The notes beneath the pieces are model-generated. The model was not told where the DNA came from. It did not search any database and was given only the letters and a program-made list of their open reading frames with translations. The translations under genes were made by a program, and so were the position numbers. From the NCBI GenBank assembly GCA_039033415.1, contig JBCCCR010000026.1, positions 1 through 64,000 of the forward strand: DNA of 64,000 bases. Reading direction: 5' to 3'. This document shows, piece after piece, positions 53,529-62,645 of this stretch (positions are counted from its first letter, which is position 1; every line of letters starts with the position of its first letter). The stretch is from Pseudomonadota bacterium (lineage in GTDB: Bacteria; Pseudomonadota; Gammaproteobacteria; Xanthomonadales; SZUA-38).

Positions 53529-54908
53529 CTAACGACTGAGCAACACATGTAAAAGATTGTCCTGAAAGGTAATGTTGCCGGTCAGCTGATCGTGTGATTC
53601 GCAGATAAACATCGAGTAGTCGAGCGGAAAGAAGATGTAGCGATGGCGCGGGACCGTCGGGTCAAGGGAATTCCTGGCCAGCAGCGACGATTTGGTCACC
53701 GTGCCGTCGCCGGGTTCGAGCATCAGTCGCTCATAGTCCACGCCCGGTCGGGGACTGGCAATCCGATCCGGTTCGAGGCGCAGCACGGATCGGCCTTCCA
53801 CCTCCTCAACCAGCATCCGTGCCGGCGTCAGCTCGCAGTCCCCGCCGAACAGGATGAGCCGCCATGGCGTTTCCTCCAGCGGCACGGTCAGCGACCAGAC
53901 GAAGCGGCGAGCCCGCTCCAGATGCTTCTCAAAATAGCGCTCCAGCGTCTCGAGATGGGCCTCGCCTGCGGCCGGATCGTCGAATGCGGCGAGAATCCTC
54001 TCCCGCACCGCCGGATCGAAAATCGACCAGCCAAAGCGCCGCCAGATCCTCACGGAGAACAGGTCCCGCTCCAGCTGTTCCCCGCTCGCAGAAATCAGCC
54101 AGGCGCCGGCTAGCGGATGGGGAAACAGCTGGTAGACGCTGGGCATGGTGGCCAGCACTTCGGTGGGAATGCGGCCAAAGCCGAGCTTTACCCCCTCGAT
54201 GAAGCCGCGTACGGAGTTCACCGACCCCATGTTGGGCGTGCCGAGCAGGATGACCCGCCGAACCCGGCTGGCGCCCCAGAGATTGACCGGAAACTCGTTG
54301 TCGTCCAGCACGTCGGTCGGGCCGTAGCGAAGGTAATAGCGCGTCAGCAGCCCGCCCATGCTGTGCGCCACGATATCGACCTTGAGTTCTGGCTGGCAAT
54401 AGTCCTCGCGAATCTGGTTGATAAACGCGTCCAGCCGCGCGGCGTTTTCCACGTTGTCGCGGCGCCAGTCATAGCGGAAGACGTAGAACCGCCTCGCGCC
54501 CATGGCGACCGGCCGCCCCGGCTCGCCGCGCTCAAACTTGCCGGCCTCGGTCAGCACCTCGATCACCCGGCCGTAAAAATCGGTGCCGGCGGCGCGGTCG
54601 AAGATGGCATAGGGCTCCAGTCCGTCGCTGACCGGCTCGAGCGTGGCGGGATCAATCGGGAGCGCCAGATCGCTGTAGTTGCTGAACAGCAGCTTGCGCA
54701 GTTGCCCGACCCAGATTTCCTGAAGTCCATCGGCGGTGCGCAGCCGAGAGCCAAGAATGCCGTGGATCAGCACCACCGGCGGCTGATCACCGCCGGCGGT
54801 GGCGGAGCCGTAGAGACGGGCAAGATCCGGTCGGCTGGCGCGCGTGCCGCAGCTGGCCAGCAGCAGCGCCGCGAGCACGATGACCAGCGTGTGGCCCGCG
54901 CGACTCAC
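53529..54908 (-). CDS. LCAT-like lipase/acyltransferase lipoprotein
   Basis: 459 residues. Lipoprotein signal with lipobox LLASC (Cys ~20). Alpha/beta hydrolase fold related to lecithin:cholesterol acyltransferase: oxyanion region VVLIHGILGSRL, FRYDWRRD, nucleophile Ser in VAHSMGGLLTRYY, LGTPNMGS, then GDGTVTKSSLL and the late His in ICESHDQL. Acts on lipids at the outer membrane or periplasm by inference. Overlaps the aminotransferase stop by 4 nt and is 30 nt upstream of the regulator gene. Confidence 0.85.
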   Translation of the reverse strand: MSRAGHTLVIVLAALLLASCGTRASRPDLARLYGSATAGGDQPPVVLIHGILGSRLRTADGLQEIWVGQLRKLLFSNYSDLALPIDPATLEPVSDGLEPYAIFDRAAGTDFYGRVIEVLTEAGKFERGEPGRPVAMGARRFYVFRYDWRRDNVENAARLDAFINQIREDYCQPELKVDIVAHSMGGLLTRYYLRYGPTDVLDDNEFPVNLWGASRVRRVILLGTPNMGSVNSVRGFIEGVKLGFGRIPTEVLATMPSVYQLFPHPLAGAWLISASGEQLERDLFSVRIWRRFGWSIFDPAVRERILAAFDDPAAGEAHLETLERYFEKHLERARRFVWSLTVPLEETPWRLILFGGDCELTPARMLVEEVEGRSVLRLEPDRIASPRPGVDYERLMLEPGDGTVTKSSLLARNSLDPTVPRHRYIFFPLDYSMFICESHDQLTGNITFQDNLLHVLLSR

Positions 54909-56053
54909 AGGACCGAAGCCACCATATTCAGCACGTCGTCAATATGCTGTGGGGGCGTTGAGTAATGGGGTGAAAGGCGCAGCAGCCCGCCGCGGACGGC
55001 GCAAAACACGCCTTTTTCGCTGAGCGCGTTGTAGGCATCGCGGGTTGCGTTTTCATCGCCGAGGCTGAAGGCGACGATACCGGCGTGCTGCGCCGAATCT
55101 GCGGGTGTCCGGACGTCTACGCCCAGGTCGGCCAGGCCGCCCAGCAAGCGCTTGGTGTGGCCGCGGATGATGTGTTCCACGCTGTCGGCGCCGAGTTCCT
55201 GATAAAGCGACAGGCTGGCCTCCAGCGCCACAATGCCCACCGTATTGAGGGTGCCGGCCTCCAGTCCTCGGCCGTCGCTCGCCGTTTCGCTGAGCGCGCC
55301 GGCAAACTTGAACGGCTCGCTCACCATGCGCCAGCCGACCTGGGTCGGCTTGAGGGCCTGGCGCAGCGAGTCGCTCAGGTAGAGAAACCCGACGCCCTCG
55401 GCTGAGAGAAGCCACTTGTGGGACCCGCACGCCACCGCGTCGACCGGACAGTCCGTCACGTCCAGCGGAAACGCACCGAGACTCTGTATGGCGTCAACCA
55501 CCAGCAGGATGCCTCGTTCTCGGCAATGCTGGCTGAGTTCCTTCAGCAGCAGCGCCGTACCGTTCGCGTACTGAACGGTGCTGACCGAAATCAAGCGGGT
55601 CTGTGGCGTGGTCGCTTCGATCAATGCCTCGTGCACCGGCTGGCCTGGCTGTCGCTTCACCGAATCGACGGTGACCGAGGCTGGCGTGCAGTGATCCCAG
55701 CACCATTGATTGGACGAAAACTCCTCGCTGAGGACCAGCACGCGATCCCCGTCTCGCCAGTCAAGTCCGGCGGCGATCCGCGAAAGCCCCTCGCTGGTGT
55801 TTTTGGTCAGGCTGACCTGGCTGCCGTCGGAAGCCCCGATGAGATCACCCAGTCGCTGGCGCAGCCGCTGTTCGGCCCCGTACCAGTCCAGCCAGTTGGC
55901 CATGATGCGCGTATTGCTCCCCTGGGCCAGCTCGGTGACCCGCTGGACGGTTCGGAGCGGCCAGGGGCCGATCGCCGCGTGATTGAGATACCAGATTCCG
56001 GGCTGCTGTTGGAACTCCTGGTCGATCAGCTGGGTCTGAGCTTGGCTGGTCAT
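54905..56053 (-). CDS. Class V aminotransferase (PLP enzyme)
   Basis: About 382 residues from ATG at 56053 (an upstream GTG/ATG option reaches 56065). Fold-type I PLP enzyme of the cysteine desulfurase/isopenicillin-epimerase-like group: YLNHAAIGPWP, KNTSEGLSRIAAGL, LVVDAIQSLGAFPLDV, PLP Lys in ACGSHKWLL (~214), EAGTLNTVGIVALEASL. No conserved C-terminal active Cys loop as in IscS. Substrate unknown. Its stop overlaps the lipoprotein start by 4 nt. Confidence 0.86.
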   Translation of the reverse strand: MTSQAQTQLIDQEFQQQPGIWYLNHAAIGPWPLRTVQRVTELAQGSNTRIMANWLDWYGAEQRLRQRLGDLIGASDGSQVSLTKNTSEGLSRIAAGLDWRDGDRVLVLSEEFSSNQWCWDHCTPASVTVDSVKRQPGQPVHEALIEATTPQTRLISVSTVQYANGTALLLKELSQHCRERGILLVVDAIQSLGAFPLDVTDCPVDAVACGSHKWLLSAEGVGFLYLSDSLRQALKPTQVGWRMVSEPFKFAGALSETASDGRGLEAGTLNTVGIVALEASLSLYQELGADSVEHIIRGHTKRLLGGLADLGVDVRTPADSAQHAGIVAFSLGDENATRDAYNALSEKGVFCAVRGGLLRLSPHYSTPPQHIDDVLNMVASVL

Positions 56054-56252
56054 GATTTCCCGCACGGTGAGGTCGCTGCGATTCTAACCCAAGGTCAGGA
56101 TCGAATCGGATCCAATCGAGGTTCGTAGCGGGGCGCTTTGGCGATGCTGAAAGGGCCGGCTGACAAGGGGCGCGGCGCCTTGACCGGTGGGAGTGCCATG
56201 CTATGGTTGCGCCGCCGGCGCAGGCCGCATGCTGACCCGTTTGGCGGGTTAC

Positions 56253-56280
56253 GAACTATCGATCGACATTGGTGTCTAGA
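56253..56280 (+). promoter_or_regulatory. Sigma-E-type promoter of rpoE
   Basis: GAACTA (56253-56258) and TCTAGA (56275-56280) separated by 16 bp resemble the sigma-E consensus GGAACTT/TCTAA. It lies about 65 nt upstream of the rpoE start, where autoregulation is expected. Confidence 0.68.
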
Positions 56281-56344
56281 GAGTAAGAGCGGCGTGGGAC
56301 CGCCGCCTGGAACCTCTGGGCTCCGGGGAAGGAGCTTGGCCCGG

Positions 56345-56938
56345 ATGGGCGAGAAACAGGTAGACCAGCTACTGGTTGAACGGGTACAGCAGGGCGACAA
56401 GAGAGCGTTCGACCTGCTGGTACTGAAATATCAGCACAAGATCGTGAATCTGATATCTCGGTACGTCAAAGACCCGAGCGAGAACCAGGATGTGGCGCAG
56501 GAGGCGTTTATCAAAGCCTACCGGGCCATCGGCCGGTTTCGCGGAGACAGCGCGTTCTACACCTGGATGTATCGCATCGCCATCAACACGGCCAAGAACT
56601 ACCTGGTCGCGCAGGGGCGCCGACCGCCGGCGACCGATATCGAGCCCGGCGACGCCGAATTGTTCGATTTGGACACTCGGCTGAAAGACCGCGACACCCC
56701 CGAGCGGGAGTTGCTGAAAGACGAAATTGAGCAGACGGTTTTTGCTGCCATTGAGGACCTGCCGGAAGACCTGCGAACGGCGATTACGCTGCGGGAGATG
56801 GAAGGCATGAGCTACGAGGAAATTGCGGTGACCATGGACTGCCCGATCGGCACCGTGCGATCACGGATTTTTCGAGCGAGAGAGGCGATAGATCAGCGGC
56901 TTGCGCCGCTGCTGGATCAGAAAGAGGATCGAGGTTGA
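56345..56938 (+). CDS. rpoE: RNA polymerase sigma-E factor
   Basis: 197 residues from ATG at 56345 with GGGGAAGGAG upstream; the frame open from 56138 includes the promoter and is rejected. Region 2 (RAFDLLVLKYQHKIVNLISRYVKDPSENQDVAQEAFIKAYRAI, FRGDSAFYTWMYRIAINTAKNYLVA) and region 4 (EDLRTAITLREMEGMSYEEIAVTMDCPIGTVRSRIFRAREAI) are classic RpoE/AlgU. Directs envelope-stress genes. Stop overlaps the rseA start by one base. Confidence 0.97.
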   Translation: MGEKQVDQLLVERVQQGDKRAFDLLVLKYQHKIVNLISRYVKDPSENQDVAQEAFIKAYRAIGRFRGDSAFYTWMYRIAINTAKNYLVAQGRRPPATDIEPGDAELFDLDTRLKDRDTPERELLKDEIEQTVFAAIEDLPEDLRTAITLREMEGMSYEEIAVTMDCPIGTVRSRIFRAREAIDQRLAPLLDQKEDRG

Positions 56939-57618
56939 TGGAGAAGCAGCACACAGGGGAATTGTGCGAATCGCTTTGCCGCCTGATGGACGGCGAAGCA
57001 GAAGCCAGCGAAGCGCAGTTCATGCTGCGACGACTGGGTCATGATGAAGAGCTGTCGCAGCGGTGGGAACGATACCACCTCGTGCGCAGCGTCCTGCGCG
57101 ACCACCGTTGCGCGTCGCTGGACGGATTTGCTGCGCGGGTGTCCGCTGGCGTCGCCCAGGAGCCAACGCCGGAGCCGGATGCGCAGCAAAATCCCGCATC
57201 GCCAGCGCACGGTGAGGCCACAGGCACGGGCCTGCGTCGCTGGCTCCAGCCGGCAGCCGGTGCAGCTGTGGCGGCTAGCGTAGCGGTGCTGGCCTTCAAC
57301 GCGTGGCAGCCTGACGTGGTTGCGCCGGGTGGAAACACGGCGCCCCAGTCGCTTTTGTCTCAGGGCATCGACGATCCGACGGCTGACGTTGAGGGTCGGG
57401 TTGGCCCAGCCGCCTCGTCGCTGGCGGTACCGGCTGCCGTTGGATCCACCAACGAGCAGCTTCAGAAGTACCTGATTCGCCATACGCAGGTGTCGGCGAC
57501 CGGACACCGGCTGCCGCTGATCTACATGGTCAGCGAAACCGAGACCGCCGACGTCAGTCTTTCGGCCGAGCCTGCCGAGGCTCCGCCACCCGACCCGCAG
57601 GCATCGAGCGAGCCCTGA
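56938..57618 (+). CDS. rseA: Anti-sigma-E factor RseA (MucA)
   Basis: 226 residues. N-terminal cytoplasmic sigma-binding domain (ELCESLCRLMDGEAEASEAQFMLRRLGHDEELSQRWERYHLVRSVLR), one membrane helix ~102-120 (AAGAAVAASVAVLAFNAW), periplasmic C-terminal region with STNEQLQKYLIRHTQVSA, a conserved MucA-family block. Holds RpoE at the membrane until cleaved by DegS/RseP. Directly downstream of rpoE. Confidence 0.93.
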   Translation: MEKQHTGELCESLCRLMDGEAEASEAQFMLRRLGHDEELSQRWERYHLVRSVLRDHRCASLDGFAARVSAGVAQEPTPEPDAQQNPASPAHGEATGTGLRRWLQPAAGAAVAASVAVLAFNAWQPDVVAPGGNTAPQSLLSQGIDDPTADVEGRVGPAASSLAVPAAVGSTNEQLQKYLIRHTQVSATGHRLPLIYMVSETETADVSLSAEPAEAPPPDPQASSEP

Positions 57619-57630
57619 CGGCAGGGAGTC

Positions 57631-58638
57631 ATGCCCGGTCCGGACCGATTCTCGGCCCTCGTGCGCAGCGGCTGTCTGCTCACGGCACTCCTGCTGCCGC
57701 TGCTCGCTACGGCCGAGGACAGCGCGCTGGCCGCCAAGCGCTGGCTCGACCAGATGGCGAGCGCGGTCAGCAACCTGACCTATCGCGGCACGCTGATCTA
57801 CCTGCGCCGCAACCAGGTCGACTCACTGAAGATCTATCACCGCGTGGACGAGACCGGCATGCGGGAACGACTCGTGGCGCTCAACGGCAGCCCTCGCGAG
57901 ATCCTGCGAGACAACAACTCCGTCCGCTGTATCTTTCCTGATCGCCGCTCTGTTCTGATCGATACCCGAATCGCTGAACGGCTTTTCCCCGTGATACCGG
58001 CGGATCTATTCAGCCTGTCGGAAGGGCGCTACAAGCTGTCGTTGGACGGCGCCGACCGCGTGGCGCAGCTCGAGGCTCAGGTTGTGCGGATCGCTGCTGC
58101 TGACAACTTCCGCTTTGGCTATCGGCTGTGGCTGGAAAAAAATACCGGCATGCTTCTCAAGTCGAGCCTGATCAACCGCCAGGGGAAGGCGATCGAGCAG
58201 GTGTTGTTTACCGATATTGAGATCGGGGCGGTGATCAGCGATCAGGATCTTTTGCCGGACATCACGAGCGATGGTTATGTGGAGGTCGCACTGCCGGACC
58301 TGAAAACCAGCACACCGCCCGATTCGGCCCCGCGATGGCGCGTCACCGAGCTGCCGGTCGGCTTTCAGCCGCTGGCACAGCGCAGGGCGGGGCCGCTCAG
58401 CCATCTGACCTTCAGCGACGGTCTGGCCGTGGTGTCCTTGTATGTTGAGCCCGCCGGTGCCGGTCAGACTGCGCCCCGAGGCTACTCGCGCGTCGGCGCC
58501 ATGAATATTCTCTCGCAGATGCGGGGCGGCTTTGCGGTGACGGCGGTCGGCGAGGTGCCTCCCCCGACCCTGGAGATGATGGTGAGCTCCGTAGCCCAGC
58601 AGCCGGGTTTCGGGCCGGCGCGGGCCAACGTTCCCTGA
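57631..58638 (+). CDS. rseB: Sigma-E regulator RseB (MucB)
   Basis: 335 residues. Signal peptide (LLTALLLPLLATA), the LolA-like large domain (AKRWLDQMASAVSNLTYRGTLIYLRRNQVDSLKIYHRVDETGMRERLVALNGSPREILRD) and the small C-terminal domain (WRVTELPVGFQPLAQRRAGPLSHLTFSDGLAVVSLYVE). Binds RseA in the periplasm and senses lipopolysaccharide or lipoprotein faults. The gene is 12 nt after rseA; no mucC or mucD/degP follows. Confidence 0.94.
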   Translation: MPGPDRFSALVRSGCLLTALLLPLLATAEDSALAAKRWLDQMASAVSNLTYRGTLIYLRRNQVDSLKIYHRVDETGMRERLVALNGSPREILRDNNSVRCIFPDRRSVLIDTRIAERLFPVIPADLFSLSEGRYKLSLDGADRVAQLEAQVVRIAAADNFRFGYRLWLEKNTGMLLKSSLINRQGKAIEQVLFTDIEIGAVISDQDLLPDITSDGYVEVALPDLKTSTPPDSAPRWRVTELPVGFQPLAQRRAGPLSHLTFSDGLAVVSLYVEPAGAGQTAPRGYSRVGAMNILSQMRGGFAVTAVGEVPPPTLEMMVSSVAQQPGFGPARANVP

Positions 58639-58731
58639 GCCGCAACAGCGGCGTAAACCCGCCGGACTTTCATCACGCCGCGCTCAGACGTTTGCCGGTA
58701 AGCTCGCTCGGCGCGTAAAATAGGGGATTCG

Positions 58732-58767
58732 GCCTTCGGTCCTGGATCGGAGGCTTTTGTTTTTCTT
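58732..58767 (+). terminator. Likely terminator of the rpoE operon
   Basis: GCCTTCGGT pairs with ATCGGAGGC (9 bp including two wobble pairs) around CCTGG, followed by TTTTGTTTTTCTT. It lies about 95 nt after rseB and 90 nt before lepA. Confidence 0.68.
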
Positions 58768-58856
58768 GAGGACGCGTTTGGCTGTTCTTCCTGGGTTGCC
58801 TGCCCCCTTTGCTGTCCTGACGGCAACCGGCAGGCCGGCACAACGAGGTTGTTGAC

Positions 58857-60662
58857 TTGACCGCGCAAGCGAACATTCGAAACTTTTCCATCATTGCTCA
58901 TGTCGACCACGGCAAGTCGACGCTGGCCGACCGATTTATCCAGGTCTGCGGCGGGCTGTCGGAGCGCGAGATGGCTGAGCAGGTGCTCGACTCGATGGAT
59001 CTTGAGCGGGAGCGTGGCATTACGATCAAGGCGCAGTCGGTGTCGCTGAATTTCACCGCTGCTGACGGTGAGAGCTATCTACTGAACTTCATCGACACCC
59101 CCGGCCACGTCGACTTCTCCTATGAGGTATCGCGATCGCTTGCGGCCTGTGAAGGCGCGTTGCTGGTGGTGGATGCCGCGCACGGCGTTGAGGCGCAGAG
59201 CGTGGCGAACTGCTACACGGCAGTGGAGCAGGGGCTGGAGGTGCTGCCGATTCTGAACAAGATCGACCTGCCCTCAGCGGAGCCCGAACGAGTTGCGCAG
59301 GAAATCGAGGACGTCATCGGCATCGATGCCACCGATGCGCTGCAGGTCAGCGCCAAGACGGGGAAGGGCGTCGCCGAGGTGCTGGAGATGCTGGTCCAGC
59401 AGGTGCCCCCGCCGGCCGGCGAACCCGACGGTGAACTCCGGGCACTGATTATCGACTCATGGTTCGACAACTATCTCGGCGTGGTCTCGCTGGTCCGCGT
59501 TAAAGACGGGGTGCTGCGCAAGGGTGACAAGATCCGCATGATGTCCACAGGCCAGTCCTACCAGGCAGAAGGTCTGGGCATCTTCACGCCCAAGCGCGAG
59601 GTGCGCGACTTCCTCAGGGCCGGCGAAGTGGGTTTTGTGAGCGCTTCGGTCAAAGATGTCCATGGTGCGCCGGTGGGCGACACCATCACGCATGAGCGGG
59701 CCCCGGCTGCGGAACCGCTGCCCGGCTTCCAGCGGGTTCAGCCACGGGTGTTTGCGGGCCTGTTCCCGACCAGCTCGGATGACTATGCCGGACTGCGCGA
59801 AGCGCTGGACAAGCTGCAGATCAACGATACGGCGCTCATGTTTGAGCCGGAAACCAGCGAGGCGCTGGGTTTTGGATTCCGCTGCGGCTTCCTGGGTATG
59901 CTGCACATGGAGATCGTTCAGGAGCGTCTCGAACGGGAGTACAACCTCGACCTCGTCACGACGGCGCCCACCGTGATCTACGAAATCGTGGGCACCGATG
60001 GCGACGTCACAAAGCTCGACAATCCGGCTCAGCTACCGCCACAAAACAAGATCGAGGAGATTCGCGAGCCGATCATCCTGGGCAATATTCTGGTCCCGCC
60101 TGACTATGTCGGAGGCGTGATTGGCCTGTGCGAAGAAAAGCGCGGCGTTCAGCGTCAGATCCAGTACATGGGGACGCAGGTTTCGATCAGCTATGAGCTG
60201 CCGTTGAGTGAGGTGGTGCTGGACTTTTTTGACCGTCTGAAGTCGGTCAGCCGCGGCTATGCCTCGTTTGACTATGACTTCCTGCGCTTTGACGCGGGAC
60301 CTTTTGTGCGGGTCGACATTCTGATCAACGGGGAGCGGGTGGACGCGCTGTCGGTGATTGTCCACCAGAGCGAGTCTCAGCGGCGGGGGCGCCAGCTTGC
60401 TGAGGCGATGAAAGCGCTGATACCACGACAGATGTTTGAGGTCGCAATTCAGGCGGCCATCGGGGCCCACGTCGTCGCCCGCACAAACGTGAAAGCGCTA
60501 CGCAAAAACGTCACCGCGAAGTGTTATGGTGGCGACGTTTCGCGCAAGCGAAAGCTCCTGGAAAAACAAAAAGCCGGCAAGAAACGGATGAAGCAGGTCG
60601 GCCGGGTGGAGATTCCCCAGGAAGCTTTTCTGGCGGTCTTGCGGGCCGAAGACCGTTCCTGA
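58857..60662 (+). CDS. lepA: Elongation factor 4 (LepA)
   Basis: 601 residues from TTG at 58857. Ribosome-associated GTPase that helps in subunit assembly or back-translocation. G1 [16 protein letters not shown]3 [11 protein letters not shown]4 [11 protein letters not shown], followed by EF-G-like domains and the LepA-specific C-terminal domain ([55 protein letters not shown]). Full length. First gene of the lepA-lepB-DUF4845-rnc-era-recO run. Confidence 0.98.
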   Translation: MTAQANIRNFSIIAHVDHGKSTLADRFIQVCGGLSEREMAEQVLDSMDLERERGITIKAQSVSLNFTAADGESYLLNFIDTPGHVDFSYEVSRSLAACEGALLVVDAAHGVEAQSVANCYTAVEQGLEVLPILNKIDLPSAEPERVAQEIEDVIGIDATDALQVSAKTGKGVAEVLEMLVQQVPPPAGEPDGELRALIIDSWFDNYLGVVSLVRVKDGVLRKGDKIRMMSTGQSYQAEGLGIFTPKREVRDFLRAGEVGFVSASVKDVHGAPVGDTITHERAPAAEPLPGFQRVQPRVFAGLFPTSSDDYAGLREALDKLQINDTALMFEPETSEALGFGFRCGFLGMLHMEIVQERLEREYNLDLVTTAPTVIYEIVGTDGDVTKLDNPAQLPPQNKIEEIREPIILGNILVPPDYVGGVIGLCEEKRGVQRQIQYMGTQVSISYELPLSEVVLDFFDRLKSVSRGYASFDYDFLRFDAGPFVRVDILINGERVDALSVIVHQSESQRRGRQLAEAMKALIPRQMFEVAIQAAIGAHVVARTNVKALRKNVTAKCYGGDVSRKRKLLEKQKAGKKRMKQVGRVEIPQEAFLAVLRAEDRS

Positions 60663-60721
60663 CGCCGCATCGCCAGTCTGCCGGGGCTGCCCGCAATAAC
60701 AAGATATGACGGGGTTTGACT

Positions 60722-61522
60722 ATGCATTTTGATTTCGCCGCAATTCTGGTGATCCTCACGGGCGTGACGGGCGCAATCTGGGCGCTGGACTCGCTGCTGC
60801 TGGCGCCGAAACGCCGCGCTGCGCTGGCGGGCGGTGGGACTGACGAAACCGCCGGCGAGGCCAAAGAGCCGGTGGTGGTCGAGTATGCGCGGTCCTTCTT
60901 TCCGGTCATCCTGATCGTGCTCGTGATCCGGTCTTTTCTCGCAGAGCCGTTCCGGATTCCCTCCGATTCCATGATGCCAACGCTGCTCGACGGCGACCTG
61001 ATCCTGGTCAACAAGTTTTCCTACGGGATTCGGTTGCCGGTCATCGATACCAAGGTCATCGAGCTGGGTTCGCCCGAGCGCGGTGACGTGGTGGTGTTCC
61101 GCTATCCTGAAAACCCCGCCCAGGACTACATCAAGCGCATCGTCGGCGTTCCCGGCGACGTGGTGGAATACCGCAACAAACGCCTTTACCTGAACGGCAC
61201 TTTGGTCGATACCCAAATAACCGGGACCTATGTGCCCGAGAAAGGGACCTCGCGCATCCGCCAACAAAACGCGCTGGAAAAGCTGCCGGGCCGCGAGCAC
61301 AACATTTTGCTGACGCCCGCCGCGCTGAATCCGCCTTTTGGCAGCAACCGATGGGAAGTCGGCGAAGACGAGTATTTTGTGCTGGGTGACAACCGCGACA
61401 ACAGTCGTGACAGCCGCTACTGGGGCTTTGTGCCGGACCGAAATCTGGTGGGCAAGGCCTTTTTTATCTGGATGCACTTAAGTCCCAGCGGCTTTGATCG
61501 CATAGGAACAGTGATCAAATAA
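60722..61522 (+). CDS. lepB: Signal peptidase I (LepB)
   Basis: 266 residues from ATG at 60722 (a TTG two codons earlier is possible). Two N-terminal membrane segments (FAAILVILTGVTGAIWALDSLLL and FFPVILIVLVIRSFL), catalytic Ser in IPSDSMMPTLLDGD (~84), Lys in YIKRIVGVPGD (~138), and box E GDNRDNSRDSRYWGFVP. Cleaves Sec and Tat signal peptides at the outer face of the inner membrane, including those of the many secreted proteins in this window. Confidence 0.97.
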   Translation: MHFDFAAILVILTGVTGAIWALDSLLLAPKRRAALAGGGTDETAGEAKEPVVVEYARSFFPVILIVLVIRSFLAEPFRIPSDSMMPTLLDGDLILVNKFSYGIRLPVIDTKVIELGSPERGDVVVFRYPENPAQDYIKRIVGVPGDVVEYRNKRLYLNGTLVDTQITGTYVPEKGTSRIRQQNALEKLPGREHNILLTPAALNPPFGSNRWEVGEDEYFVLGDNRDNSRDSRYWGFVPDRNLVGKAFFIWMHLSPSGFDRIGTVIK

Positions 61523-61567
61523 TGCTAAGGTTTTCCCTTAGATATTAGCCCCTTTGGAGGCATTTCT

Positions 61568-61951
61568 ATGAAATCAATTGATCTTGCTTCACCCAAGCGC
61601 CAGCGGGGCATTACGCTGATCGGGCTGATCATCGTGCTGACCGTCCTGGGTTTTTTCGCCTTTATCGGAATCAAGCTGTTCCCGGTCTATCAGGAATACT
61701 TTTCGGTGGTCCAGGCGATGAAGAGCGTGGCGTCACAGCCAGGCGTCAGCCGCCAGGAGCCGAGGCAGGTCCAGGAAATGCTGATCAAGCGCATGTATGT
61801 GAGCTACGTCGAGTCAGTCAACAAGAGCCACATTCGGGTCACCCGAGGCGGTCTCCCGACACTGAACGTGAGGTACGAAGTCCGCCGGCCGCTGATCGGC
61901 AACCTCGATTTTGTCGCCAAATTTGACGAGACGGTTGACCTCAAAGGCTAG
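61568..61951 (+). CDS. DUF4845 membrane protein
   Basis: 127 residues. An N-terminal segment like a pilin prepilin region (KRQRGITLIGLIIVLTVLGFFAFIGIKLFPVY) gives one membrane helix, and the rest (YFSVVQAMKSVASQPG..., INKSHIRV-like NKSHIRVTRGG, VRYEVRRPLIGNLDFVAKFDE) matches the DUF4845 family usually found between lepB and rnc. GGAGG upstream of the ATG. Overlaps the start of rnc. Function unknown. Confidence 0.9.
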   Translation: MKSIDLASPKRQRGITLIGLIIVLTVLGFFAFIGIKLFPVYQEYFSVVQAMKSVASQPGVSRQEPRQVQEMLIKRMYVSYVESVNKSHIRVTRGGLPTLNVRYEVRRPLIGNLDFVAKFDETVDLKG

Positions 61952-62645
61952 TGAAAACGGACCGGCTGCGGCGGGTGGCGGCGGTCTTAAGCTAGGTTTC
62001 ACCTTTTCGGATCCCGCCCTGCTGACGCAGGCGCTGACCCATCGTAGTGCCAGCCGAACGAACAACGAGCGGCTCGAGTTTCTCGGCGATTCGGTGCTGA
62101 GCACCATCATCTCCGAAGCACTCTTCGAGCGGTTTCCCAACGCATCCGAAGGCGACCTGAGCCGCGCGCGGGCGCGGCTGGTCCGCGGCGTGACGCTGGC
62201 GCGTTTGGCGGGTGAACTCGGCTTTATGGGTGCCGTGCTGCTCGGCCCGGGTGAACGAAAGAGCGGTGGCCAGCGCCGCCAGTCGATCCTGGCTGACGCG
62301 CTGGAGGCCGTCATCGGTGCGATCTATCTGGAAGCGGGCTACGTGACCTGTCGCCAGGTGGTCCTGAGCTGGTTTGAGAACCGTCTTGCTACGCTGCCGG
62401 CACCGGAGGCGCTCAAAGACGCAAAGACGCGGCTGCAGGAGCACCTGCAGCAGCGGGGCAGACCGCTTCCGGAGTATCAGCTGCTCGGGTCGGAGGGCGC
62501 CGATCACGCGAAGGTGTTTCAGGTGCGCTGTGTGCTCGATGGAGACCCGCAAGTCTTCGAGGCCAGTGGCAGCAGTCGCCGGAAGGCGGAACAGACGGCC
62601 GCCGCAATGGCGCTAAGCTATCTGGAGGCAGGTGAGGGTGACTGA
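61911..62645 (+). CDS. rnc: Ribonuclease III
   Basis: Up to 244 residues. Double-strand RNA endonuclease for rRNA and mRNA processing. Signature NERLEFLGDSVLSTIIS (~52), LADALEAVIGAIYLEAG, and a C-terminal dsRBD (DAKTRLQEHLQQRGRPLPEYQLLGSEGADHAKVFQVRC... GSSRRKAEQTAAAMAL). Start uncertain: TTG at 61911 or 61935, both inside the DUF4845 gene; residues before about 25 are unconserved. Overlaps era. Confidence 0.96.
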   Translation: MSPNLTRRLTSKASENGPAAAGGGGLKLGFTFSDPALLTQALTHRSASRTNNERLEFLGDSVLSTIISEALFERFPNASEGDLSRARARLVRGVTLARLAGELGFMGAVLLGPGERKSGGQRRQSILADALEAVIGAIYLEAGYVTCRQVVLSWFENRLATLPAPEALKDAKTRLQEHLQQRGRPLPEYQLLGSEGADHAKVFQVRCVLDGDPQVFEASGSSRRKAEQTAAAMALSYLEAGEGD

